From: Macrolepiota albuminosa
Lineage: Eukaryota; Basidiomycota; Agaricomycetes; Agaricales; Agaricaceae
NCBI GenBank assembly: GCA_027475525.1
Contig: JAMWFC010000122.1
Coordinates: 1,302,001-1,366,000 of the forward strand
Direction of reading: 5' to 3'
Length of the DNA stretch: 64,000 nt
The notes beneath the pieces were generated by a model that saw only the letters and a program-made list of their open reading frames with translations, made no database searches and was not told the DNA's origin. Position numbers and translations under genes: made by a program. Of this stretch, positions 32,406 through 42,412 are shown piece by piece (positions within the stretch are counted from its first letter, which is position 1; each line of letters begins with the position of its first letter).

Positions 32406-33461
32406 TGTAGTACTTGGTAGAAGTATTACTTGATAGTTCTGGGGCTTGCTAGTGTAGAATATGACCTTGAATTCACACTGACTTTGATGACGAAAGGGAT
32501 AATTATTATCTTGACTGCGTTTAATAATCTTGCAAAACGCCGAGGTTTTGAGGAATTATAATATTGAATGAGAATAATAATATTCCCACAAGTCGAGGTT
32601 TCTTAACAAACTCCGGCCTAAGCGATTCACTCCCTGGGAATCACTGAGCCTTTGCCTATCAATTGCCTGTCTATTCTCTACTAAACTTGGGCTATTTATA
32701 CTGTTTTTCTGGTGCACAGACCACTATCTACATATGACTCTTTGTCGGAAACTCTCCCACTTCCAGAACGTATTTGATAGTCCAATTTCCCTTTTGGGAG
32801 GCCTGTTTCAGTGCTACCCGTTCCACCATTCTTCCGGATGTTTCTGATTGCCGCTTCTCCATTTGCTTGAGCTCCATTTAGCCTGATCTAATTTATGGAT
32901 CCTTCTTTTCTCTTTTAGCGCCTCCCTGCATCCCCTACTTCTTTCCTTTTCCCCTCCTTGTTGTCAAATCGAACATTGACTGATTTGACAATGAAATTGA
33001 GAATTATAATATTGAATGAATATAATAATTTCCCAATTTCATCCTATTCCGTCCATTGCCAAACATTGACTGATTTGATGATGAAATTGAGAATTATGAT
33101 AATAATTTCCCAATTTCATCCTATTCCGTCCATTGCCAAACATTGACTGATTTGATGATGAAATTGAGAATTATGATATTGAATAAATATAATAATTTCC
33201 CAATTTCATCCTGTTCTGTCTATTACCAGCTTCCATGCTTTTCCTCTCCATGACAGTGGTTAGACTATTGTTGAGCTGATAGTTTGAGCCGGTCCCTGCC
33301 TGTTGTTCTGTACTTCTCTGTGTATTTGTTGGGATATTTTCGGAGATAGATATTTGTTGAGACTGCTACCAGGAGGCTTACAGTTTTCAGCCTATAATTA
33401 AATGTTTATTTTGACTTCTGGTGCATGTTTTGTCCCTGACTGCTGGTACAGCGTCGTATCA
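32406..33461 (-). repeat. 5' LTR of C1
   Basis: 1056 bp. A TATAAATA box on the minus strand at 32700-32693 is the likely promoter of the element. It is 77 bp longer than its partner solely because of the duplication at 33022-33175. Confidence 0.93.
33022..33175. repeat. Exact 77-bp tandem duplication in LTR
   Basis: 33022-33098 equals 33099-33175. Removing one copy makes both C1 LTRs 979 bp long, which shows the extra copy is not an original part of the LTR. Confidence 0.95.
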
Positions 33462-33465
33462 ACAT

Positions 33466-34275
33466 TTCTGCCCCTGAAGCTTGCTGGCAATCTTTGAATT
33501 CAACATGCATGCTGAATATCCTTCAGTGTACAGATTACCTGTGCACTTGGAAAATCAGCATGAAGTTTATTTTCCAGACGATGAACCAATACAGGTGGTA
33601 GCTGCTAGACCCAATGCAGACAAGACTGCACTCACAGCTTGGTTTGAAGCCAATACCAGGTTTCCCAATAATAACACCACTTATCAGAACTTTTCAACCA
33701 AGTTTGTTTATGAGGCATCTAAATGGAGTTGGAAGAAGAGGCAGAGAGGTATAGCAATTGGGAGGATGTACTTTGCTTCACCAAGACAGGGAGAAAGGTT
33801 CTATCTCAGGGATGCTCTTGATTGTTGTAACCAATGCAACTTCATGGGCTGATCTCAGGACAGTCAATGGTCATATCTATCCCACTTATCAAGAAGCATG
33901 CAAGGCTCTAGGTCTTTTAGAGGATGATGCAGAATGGAGGCAGTGTCTCATTGAAGCTGCTCCAATTCAAGTAGAATCAGCTCTCAGGCAGCTGGTTTGC
34001 ACTATTCTATTCCACTGTGCTCCTGCCACTCCTGAGGCTTTATAGGACAAATTCAAGCATTCTATCTGTGATGATCTTTGACACAGATTGGAACATACTA
34101 GACAGTACAGAGACTGAGTCTTTACCAATGAGGATGTCTATGACTATGGCCTTCATCTCATCAATGACACTTTGATGAATTTTGGAAAAACTCTGAAAGA
34201 CTTTTCCAACATGCTAGAAGCTCAACACAATTGGAATATAGTTCCAGGTAATTGGTATTTTTATAAAAGATTGAC
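33466..34275 (+). pseudogene. Helitron region between Rep and helicase
   Basis: Resumes the Helitron protein with SAPEACW, EFNMHAEYPSVYRLPVHLE, then KFVYEASKWSWKKRQRGIAI, GRMYFASPRQGERFYLR and, after a shift, TSWADLRTVNGHIYPTYQEAC. Stops appear from 33850 on and coding decays to about 34275. This conserved linker is found in Helitron proteins upstream of the Pif1 domain. Confidence 0.83.
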
Positions 34276-35760
34276 TTGGATACTGATCAAACTATTCTTC
34301 TAGGCAATAGGCTTTTAGAAGATGAAACCAATTATGATGTTGAGGAGCTAAAGCAAAGAGTGGAGGAAAAGAAGGCCAAGTTCAATGTGGAACAACTGGA
34401 GACTTTTAATGCTGTCATGAACTCTGTGAACAACAATTTGGGCAGAATGCTATTCATTTATAGTGCTGGAGGATGTGGCAAAACCTTTGTCTGCAATACT
34501 CTGGCTGCTGCTATTTGTTCCAATAGAGATGTGGCATTATGTGTAGCATCATCTGGGATTGCTGCCTTATTGTTGGAAGGGGGTAGGACTGCTCATTCAA
34601 GATTTAAAATTTCCATTCCTGCTCTTGACACATCCATTGCCAATATCAAGAGAAAAACCCAGTTATCACAGCTTATACTTCACACCAAAGTTGTTATTTG
34701 AGATGAAGTTCCAATGCAACACAAAAATGCTATTGATTCTGTGGATCGTGGCTTCAGGGACATTTTTGATAATGATATTTCCTTTGGTGGAGTTACTGTG
34801 GTTTTTGAAGAGGACTTTAGACAAACTCATCCAGTGGTTCCACATGGGCTTGGGCAGCAGATGATTGGTGCTTCACTCAAAAGGGGCTGACTTTGAAATC
34901 ATATTCAAATCCACTACTTGGTCCAAAATATGAGATTGGATCAGACTGCAGAGAATATTGCTCATGCAGCTTGGTTATTGGATGTTGGTGCAGGGAAAAA
35001 TCTAGAATCTGGAGAAACAGTCAAATTGCCTGAAAGGATGATCTGTGATGACAATTTCATCACTGGATTAATTTCTTCTATATATCCTGATATTGGTCAT
35101 CCTCAAAATGATCAGTATTATCTGGACCGGACTATTCTCTCTGGCAAGAACTCTGATATAGAGGAGATCAATGCAGAAGTTCTAGAGAGGTATCCAGGAG
35201 AAGAAAGAATTTTACAGAATGCAGACTCTGTTCTTTCTGATAACAGGAATCCTGATGGCCTTGCATTATATCCTGTAGAATATCTCAACTCTTTGAAAGC
35301 CAGTAGTTTGTCTTTGGCTAAACTGGCTTTGAAGATTGGAGTTCCTGTCATGCTCCTCAGGAATCTGAATACAACCAAAGGACTTTGCAATGGAACAAGA
35401 ATGATTGTCACTCATATCAGCATCAGAGTCCTCAGATGTAATATTATCAGTGGAGATGCCAAGTTTACAGGTTCAACTGTTTTGATTTCAAGGATCAATC
35501 TAGATGCCTCTGAAGAGGATTTGCTGATACCATTACACAGAAGACAGTTTCCAATTCAATTGGCCTTTGCTATGACTATCAGCAAGTCTCAAAGGCAATC
35601 AGTCAAACATGTTGGATTGGACCTTTGATCACCTGTTTTTACACATGGCCAACTTTGTGCTGCACTTTTTCAATGCACATCAGGAGATCATATCAAGGTG
35701 ATTTTGTCAAGAGAAAATACATCAAAAACAACTGCAAATATTGTATATGAAGAAATCCTC
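34276..35760 (+). pseudogene. Helitron Pif1-type helicase
   Basis: Walker A is SAGGCGKTFVCNTL (about 34462-34503). ASSGIAALLLEGGRTAHSRF follows, with motif II DEVPMQHKNAID (about 34702) just after a TGA at 34699. The DFRQTHPVVPHG block has Gly to Glu changes before it. Later motifs include PVMLLRNLNTTKGLCNGTRM and the terminal FAMTISKSQRQS ... VGLDL. Stops at 34699 and near 34888 break it. The helicase unwinds DNA during rolling-circle transposition. Confidence 0.87.
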
Positions 35761-35767
35761 AATAATT

Positions 35768-36220
35768 TACAAATGTAAGTGTGATTGTTAATTAACTACT
35801 TATTACCAACTTTTATATTTTAGCATTTAACTTGATATTTGTTGATACTGTACATATAACTTGGAATTGTAGTATTATTTCTTGGGTTCACAAATGTGAG
35901 TGTGATTGTTGATTATCTACTTATTACTAACTTTTATATTTTAGCATCTAACTTGATTTTTGTTAATACTGTACTAATAGAATATACATAACTTGGAATT
36001 GTAGCACCTTGATAAATGTGAAACTCTTTATTCATTAACAACATATGCTGGAATCAATAAGATATAATGAAAGTAAGATAATGATAGAAGCTGAGTTATT
36101 GATATACATATTTGGAGCCCCTAACCAAATGAAGTGAGGGTTGGGGTGGAGATTGAGTTACTTATATACATACTTGGAGCCCTAATCAAACAAAGTGAGG
36201 TTAGGGTGGAGGCTTAGTTG
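35768..36220 (+). repeat. Diverged direct repeats after the Helitron gene
   Basis: About 105-115 bp starting ACAAATGTRAGTGTGATTGTT occurs at 35768 and 35890, each ending TTGGAATTGTAG. Each unit contains GTAAGT/GTGAGT and a TTTTAG, like the leader repeats at 20225. A second pair of about 70 bp (TTGGAGCCC...GTGAGG) lies at about 36100-36210. They could be subterminal Helitron repeats. 36221-36553 holds nothing I recognise. Confidence 0.5.
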
Positions 36221-36553
36221 GAGAGGATTTGGGGGTAAAGCCTCCAATAACTCAACTATTTTCAGCTGTGGAATATCACATACCTTTGACAATGCATAGC
36301 AATAGAAGTCTGGTGTCAAGATCATAGACCCATGACTTTGAAGATTCATCTTTGACATTTGTGGACACAGAAAGAGTCATGCTCCTTTGACTCTGAAGGT
36401 TGTTAGGCTTGTGTGGTCAAAACAAGAATACAGCATGATAATCCCAAACCACAGCCAAATGTAGCTCCAAAGCATGCTTCTGGTTCCATAGAGCAACCTT
36501 GAGGTTTAAAGATATCAAGGATCAGTCAACAGCATCTATAATATGTGGGAAGA

Positions 36554-37046
36554 TGATAGGCTTCTACTTGGACTGAGCACATCAAGGGGCACACTACAGG
36601 CCATACTCAAGACCCTAGCAATCCTCTCGGACACAGGACACCACGGTCTTTAGCGCTCAATTATAGGCATTGTTTATCAGTCTAAACCACCACTACTAAG
36701 CCTTCAGCATATACCACTTATTGACCTTGGAGGATTAGAAGACCAAGGACTCAGGGCGCTAGCACAGCAGTGGGGACATGACTTTGACCAAACTCTGATC
36801 AGTTCCATAAAGGGGTTAGCATTAGGCGCTGCCATTGGACGAGGCACTTCAATCAGAAGTCTAAAGAATCAGCAGCGACGGAACAGGATATACTCTAGCC
36901 CGACATTTTATCCATCAAGAATTGATACCAGGTTTAGCGCCAACAATAGAACTCATGGCATCTGTTGAGGATTTTCCGACTATACCCTGCAAAGGCCTGG
37001 CCAATCGGAATTACACTAAAAAGTGAGCAGACTCATACAAAGTTTA
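36554..37046 (+). repeat. Left part of a B LTR, split by element D
   Basis: Starts TGATAGGCTTCTACTTGG and matches the first ~500 bp of the solo B LTR at 4250. It is interrupted by element D and continues at 51286 after one copy of D's GTTTA duplication. It is the 5' LTR of a plus-strand B element whose gag lies at 51899-52928. Confidence 0.85.
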
Positions 37047-37807
37047 TGTCAGGTTCCGCTGAGTCGGGGGCTTTCCGGGAAAGCAATCGCCCTTACAATG
37101 TGGACTTGACCCACGGATACTTGGGTGTCTGGAACTCCGGGGCTAGGACTCCGGGGTTCAAGACGTGGACAGGGGTAATCCCAGGAGAGGGAACTTGGTC
37201 CAGGGGTTTTGGGTTGTGAGTAGCTGGGGGATTTGGGTGGGGGTCGAGTCGTGAACCGGAGGTTCTAAGACAAGACCAAGTTAGCAAATTAAAGTCGCGA
37301 AGTGCGTACCAATCTTAGAGCACACGAGTATTCAAGCGTGCCAGTCGAAGCGTGCCAGTCAATGCGTACCAGTCAAATAGAGGGCACACAACAATTCAAG
37401 TAACCAAGTGAAAACAGTGTAAGCAGTGTAATATCAAGACTAGCAAATACAATGGGGAGCTATGCTATAAGTACTACGGGGCCGGGTCTCGGAGTTCCGG
37501 AGTGTCTGGGATGGGTTCCGGGAGTCATTGAGTAGCGGGCGGGGACTGTATACCTGGATTGCGCATGTGGGGCGCGCAATCAATTGGCGTGGAGGCAGCT
37601 GTGATGCGTGATGCGTGATGGCCAGGAGCGAGCCGCGTGATCCGATTGTTGATCGGGGCTGGTGGCGGCTGATGGCAGTTCTTGATGCGTGTGATGGCAG
37701 TGTCGGTAGTCGTGATGGCGGGGCGTGTCCTGTGGGGTCAGAGGGAGGGTCCCGGGTGGTGTTCCAGGGGTGTCCCGGGGTGGATCCGGAGGGGAGGGGT
37801 CGTGACA
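37047..37807 (-). repeat. 3' LTR of element D
   Basis: 761 bp, TGTCAGGTTCCGC...GTCGTGACA on the plus strand. It differs from the 5' LTR mostly by transitions, many at CpG. Confidence 0.94.
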
Positions 37808-37936
37808 TCACCCCCCCCTCAGCGCCGAGACCCTCCGAGGCGCACGTAGCTGGGGGTTCAGACCGGAGTCCAATCGTGGGATCTGGCACCTGACTTGCCA
37901 CGTATCAAAAAAAAAATTTTACCATCAAACTCAACC

Positions 37937-39582
37937 ATGTCGCGTACGCCAACGCATTCTCCGACGCCCCCACACACTAACAAGGTCGCGCCCCTCATGG
38001 CTTGGAAAGCCCGGGACGTGCGATACCGAGCCTGCCTCGACCAGGAGCACGTGGCAACGTGAGTGTCTTCCCACGTCATCCGCCTATCTTACTGACCTTC
38101 CCTATTTCAGAACAACTCAACAATCCTGTCGCAGGTCCCAGCCGGCACTTGGAGCCTGCTCCCAATGCGGGTCCTAGTGTCATCCCACGCCTACCTTTGC
38201 ACAGATGACTGTCCACCCTCCCTGTCCTCAACCCCGTCCCTGCCCTAGGCTGCCTGCCCCTCGTTTCCGTCGTTCCGGGATGGTGGTGGGGGCCGTTTCT
38301 GAAGTTCTGGAGGGTCAGCGTGTTGCGTGGGCGGACACGACGCAGGAGTTGTTTGGGGAGGCCCTGGAGAGGCCCCGGGGTCTACCTGCCCACGCCTGGT
38401 GCATGAGTAACGGACCGGTGAGTGCTTTCTTACCTCGGGTCTCGTTGCTGACTTTGGCACAGTGTCTCCACTGTGCTCAACGGACGGTCCCCTGCCTGTT
38501 CAAGGTCCCGGGCCCCTCGTCCCGCCAGGACACGTCTGTGTGTGAGGCGTGCCGCCTCAACCACAAGCGATGTTCCATGTCGGTGCTGTGGAGGGCGCGC
38601 TGTGTCTCCCAGGAGCAGGGGTGGCCGCTGGGGGGGGTCACCCGGAGGATGGGGGTCGAGGAGCGGGACTGGGTGGTGGAGCCGGTGGGGGAGGTGGCCG
38701 CCGCAGGTCCAGGGGGGTCGGGGAGCGGGGGTGCCATTCGGGTGGGGGGCTGGAGCCGGCCCATGGTCCTCATCACGTGCTGAGTGACCTGGGCCGGGAG
38801 GAGCTGGGAGGGGCGCGGGGGGCACCCTGATAAGGAGAAACGGCAGGCATCGCCAAGCCCTTCCCCAGGGCCGTCGAAGAGGGCACGTCTGCCCTCCAAG
38901 ACTCCACCCCTGGTTTCCCCACCACGCCTCTCCCCAGCGGTGTTCTCCCCCTTGTCCGGGGGCCCCCAAGATGTCGACGTCGGGATTCGGGCCGGGCAGG
39001 AGCAGGGGGGCCAGGGGGGGGAGGAGATGGCGGTCCTGAGGGGTCTGGAGGGGGATTAGGAGGCCGTGCTCCGGGATCTCGAGGGGGCCAGGGTCGCTCG
39101 GGGGGAGGCCGAGGCCGAGTTGGAGGCTTTGAGAGCGAGGTTGGGGCAGGGGGTGGGGTTCCTGGAGGGGCTGGTGGAGGCTGTGCATCGGGATGTGGTG
39201 GTCATCCGCATGGCCTCACTAAGTGAGTGTTCCCTTCCCTGGACTTGGTGTCCTACTGACGCCCACAGGCTGGGCCCGGGAGCACCGTTTGCTCCTGGAC
39301 AGGGCAGCCACGGCACTCGCAGCGCTGCAGGAGGGGCAGCGCCCAGAGGTGACGACTCCCGGGATAGAGCGGGGCCTCGATTTGCTGGGGCGGGTGGTGT
39401 CGGCACACTGGCAGAGGAACATGCCCGCCCCCAGCTCTTGGTTCGAGAGGGTCCTGGATGAGGGTGAGCCTCTCCCATCCTGGGAGCAGTTGGCGGAGGA
39501 GGTACTGTGGAAGCATGGTCCGGCGGGGATGGGGGAGGGGTTCCAAGGCTGGCCAGGGGAGGGAGGGAGTGAGGGCTGGTAG
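37937..39582 (+). pseudogene. Antisense spliced gene in D, Zn2Cys6-like and coiled coil
   Basis: Lies on the strand opposite the element, between pol and the 3' LTR. ATG 37937 opens a 40-codon exon ending at a GTGAGT donor (38059); the acceptor TTTCAG ends at 38110. From 38205 one frame is kept to 39582 through two clean introns, 38418-38462 (45 bp) and 39223-39268 (46 bp). The second is phase 1 and rejoins exactly. Just after the first comes C-x2-C-x6-C-x15-C-x2-C-x6-C (CLHCAQRTVPC ... CEACRLNHKRC), the spacing of fungal Zn2Cys6 clusters. Then come a basic SPGPSKRARLPSK stretch and a heptad-rich coiled coil (about 39020-39190). In-frame TGA 38781 and TAG 39057 break it. Exon 1 joins with a one-base frame problem. 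Confidence 0.6.
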
Positions 39583-40671
39583 TTTTCTTTTTTCTTGTCT
39601 TTATTCACCTGTTGTTTCTTGTTCTGGCCTGATATCGTAAAATATTGTAACTGTAGAAAAAATGTATATACTTGGTCTCCCAGGGTCAACGGAAAGTGTG
39701 AGTAAGGGGGCAAAAGAAACCGGGAAGAACACCTTGCCCAGACTCCGGGACACTACTACGAAAAGGTACTAAAAAGGAGTAAGATCTAGAAAGGGAAAGC
39801 AGAAAGTATACATGGGAGTTGAATCCCTACTGAGCCCAGAGGCGGGAGTTACACCCACTACTGCCATCTGTGAGTCCTGCACCCGGGAAGGTCGTTTCCC
39901 GGGTGCTGTTGTTTGAAGTCCCGGAGTTTGTCAAGGGTGCCTTCGAGGTTTCGGCGCGGTTCCCAAGTGTCGTCTTCCAGGCCGTATCCCTTCCACCATA
40001 CAAGGAAGTGGGGTCGTCCACGAATATTCTGGGAGTCGAGGATGTCTTCCACCTTGTAGTGGTACTCGTCCTTGACCTTGACCGGGGGAGGGGGCTCAGG
40101 CTGTTGTTTGGAGAAGGGATCGGGGTGGTGTCATTCCAAAAGGTGGACGTGAAATACCAGGTGCAGACCTTTTAGTCCCAGGGGAAGCTCAATCTTGTAG
40201 GCGTGGGATGAGACCTTCTTCAATATTTTGAACGGGCCAAGGCACTTGTGATCGAGTTTTGGGGAGGGCCGGCAGGTGCAGAGGTGGCGTCGGTCTAACC
40301 ATACCTTTGTCCCGGGGGTCCAGTCGGGGGTGTCTTCCTGTTTCCAGTTGGCGTGTTTCGCGTAGGCCCGGTTCGCAGTGTCGATCTCTTCCCGGAGAAA
40401 CTTGTGAAGGGATTGGAGATCCCGGGCGACCTCGTGGGCAGCGTGCAACGGGATGTCCTGGAGCGAGAGTGTCAGTCGAGGGTGGTATCCCTTGTTGGCA
40501 AAGAAGGGCGATACCCTGGTGGCAGAGTGCGGTGTGTTGTTGTAGGTGAACTCGGCCAGGGGGAGCTTGGCGCGCCAGTTGTCCTGCAAGTAGTTGATGT
40601 ACAGTCAGAGGTACTGCTCGAGAGACTGATTGACCCTTTTGGTCTGACCGTCGGTTTTGGGGTGGTAGGCG

Positions 40672-40825
40672 GTAGAGAGGTTAGTCTTTACTTCAAGGGC
40701 CTTACACAGGGAAGTCCAGAACTTGGACACAAAAAGCGGGCCACGGTCGTAGAGAGGTTAGTCTTTACTTCAAGGGCCTTACACAGGGAAGTCCAGAACT
40801 TGGACACAAAAAGCGGGCCACGGTC
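40672..40825. repeat. Exact 77-bp tandem duplication
   Basis: 40672-40748 equals 40749-40825, within the D integrase. Removing one copy rejoins the [12 protein letters not shown] and NQSLEQYL segments in frame. Confidence 0.95.
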
Positions 40826-41436
40826 AGAGACGATGTTGTCCGGGAGTCCATGTTTGGCAAAGACGTGCTCGAGGAACAGCCGGGCGAAGTCCGGGGCGGT
40901 GTCCGTGGTGTGGCAGGGTAGGAAGATGCCCTGTTTGGTTAGCCTGCACACAACGACAAGAATGGCATTGAACCCTTCAGATTCCGGGAGTTCAATGATG
41001 TGGTCCAGGGATATGGAGGACCAGGGGCGTCATCCGACCAGCAGGGGTTTCAGGAGTCCGTACGGTCAGTGTCGGGGGACCTTGGCCTGGAGGCAGGGTT
41101 CGCATGATCGAATGTAACGGGTCACGTCCTTCTTCAAACCTGGCCAGAAGTAAGTCCGGGAGATAAGCTGGAGGGTCTTACGTATCCCAGGGTGTTCCCG
41201 GAGCTTGTGGTCGTGGTGTTGATGGAGGACGTTGTAGCGGAGTTGGGCGTGATCCGGGACGTAGATGCGGCCGTCCCAGAGGAGGAGCTTTTTGTCGGGG
41301 GACAAGGAGAAGGCAGGGTCCCAGTCGGTGAAGTACTTGTCTCACGGGGCATGGTGGATCTGGCTCAGGGTCCCTTCGTTGTTTAAGATCAGTACGGCAT
41401 TCAGATGTTCGGGAGGGATCACCACGTGATGATTGA

Positions 41437-41498
41437 ACGCATTGCGTTCCGCCTCGAACGACTTCTTGGGATAGACGTCCAGTCAACGGGTGAGGGCA
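41437..41498. repeat. 62-bp target duplication, left copy
   Basis: Matches 45431-45492 at 58 of 62 positions (four transitions). Both copies encode the D RNase H/integrase linker (PDALTRR-like). They bracket the PLE and are its target-site duplication. Confidence 0.88.
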
Positions 41499-42412
41499 GA
41501 GCCTCTTGACTTCGAGCGAAGCGAGAAGGAGAGGGCGATGGTAGGTCTGAGGGGTAGTCGCTTGCTGGCAACTGGCTGGGGAATTTCCAACTGACCAGTT
41601 TTGACTTTTATGAGTCTCATCAGGCCTATTTGCAAGTGTTTGTCTTGTTGCCTAGTTCATGCGCCTCATGGCGCCAAGCCAGGGCCTTACTGCTGACAAC
41701 AATAAGAACAATAAAAACAATAGAGAACAATGGAGAACAATTGCCATCCAATGGCAATTTGTGAGCGCCTCATGTTTGCCACAAGGTTGGCCACACTCTA
41801 TTGTCATTCAGAATCGTCAGGGAGACCCTATCTTTTATCAGATCAATCAGTGATGTCTGTTGATACAGGTCTCGGCGCTTATCAACTGTCAGTGATAGAC
41901 GTGCATTACAATAGCCAAACCAAGGAGAACAATTGCACTGTGATCCGATCAGTTGTTTGGTGATGACCTTGCCTAGGGTTTAAGCGGGCACATAGAAGTG
42001 CTGGTGATTAGGCAGCCGCATATTGCCCCTAAGGGGCTCAGCATATCTCCCCCTGCAATAGGGGTCCTTCATCAAAGCTACTACGTTGGTTAAACCTGGT
42101 TAAGGTAAACCTAGTGTTAGGTTAGGCTGTAATGCATTCTGTTTGTCAGCTAAGAGCCCTTATTACTAAGGGGTTGACGCACGTTAAGTTAGTGTTAGGT
42201 TTGGTATGATCCCAACTACGATGAGGTTAGCATAGTCCTCACCATATCAACGTTCACGTCTACTTACCGTAAGGCGGCAAGAGGGAACTTGTTGGCTATT
42301 TCCGATGTCCTGGGCAGTCTACTCCTCCCTAGCCGGGTAAGAGTACTGTAACCCATTTCTTTCAGAATGGAGCGGCTCGCCAGGCCCCAGGTGCCAGAGG
42401 AGACCGACTACG
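41499..42412 (-). other. PLE 3' untranslated region
   Basis: No ORF of note. It contains loosely repeated GTTAGG/GGTTAAAC words around 42090-42210, but no TTAGGG array. A CTGATGA word at about 41616-41622 on the minus strand is discussed among the rejected items. Confidence 0.5.

Larger units (their letters stand above)
24801..33461 (-). mobile_element. Young complete Ty3-type element C1
   Basis: LTRs at 24801-25779 (979 bp) and 32406-33461 (1056 bp, of which 77 are an apparent assembly duplication, giving 979). They differ at only about six positions. The 4-bp target duplication ACAT (24797-24800, 33462-33465) lies within the Helitron. The primer site is 2 bp inside the 5' LTR, and a G-rich polypurine tract (complement of 25781-25790) abuts the 3' LTR. 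gag, protease and pol are all open, so this copy could be autonomous. It lacks a chromodomain. Confidence 0.95.
20849..35780 (+). mobile_element. Decayed Helitron with nested LTR insertions
   Basis: In order: a Gln-rich N-terminal ORF, the Helitron-like N domain with CPCCQALHW cysteines, the HUH/Y2 Rep nuclease, and a Pif1-type helicase. Two retrotransposon insertions (23979-24505 and 24801-33461) sit inside the Rep region. Removing each with one copy of its target duplication rejoins the protein. Terminal TC and CTRR-hairpin ends were not located, so the limits given are those of recognisable coding sequence. Confidence 0.88.
39850..41498 (-). pseudogene. Element D integrase and chromodomain
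   Basis: Integrase zinc domain HQHHDHKLREHPG ... CEPCLQAK lies at 41066-41260. The catalytic core has [22 protein letters not shown] and VNQSLEQYL. The C-terminal GPF block (CLGPFKILKKVSSHAYK) is at about 40180-40240. The chromodomain ([12 protein letters not shown] ... WWKGYG ... [10 protein letters not shown]) is at 40060-39890. Single stops break it (for example near 40600 and 41060). The 77-bp duplication at 40672-40825 falls inside the catalytic core. Confidence 0.87.

Noticed and set aside
36221..36553. Helitron 3' terminus (hairpin plus CTRR)
   Set aside because: No convincing hairpin followed by CTAG/CTAA within the expected distance was found; the boundary is left open.
41605..41650. 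Minus-strand CTGATGA followed by a GAC/GTC stem and AAAAC, resembling a hammerhead ribozyme core as known in some Penelope-like elements
   Set aside because: The conserved GAAA reads AAAA, and no convincing stem I/III partner strands or cleavage site were found nearby. A 7-base match is expected by chance in this window.
42060..42230. GTTAGG-like words in the PLE 3' region as telomeric repeat
   Set aside because: They are irregular and none forms a TTAGGG array, so a telomeric position is not supported.
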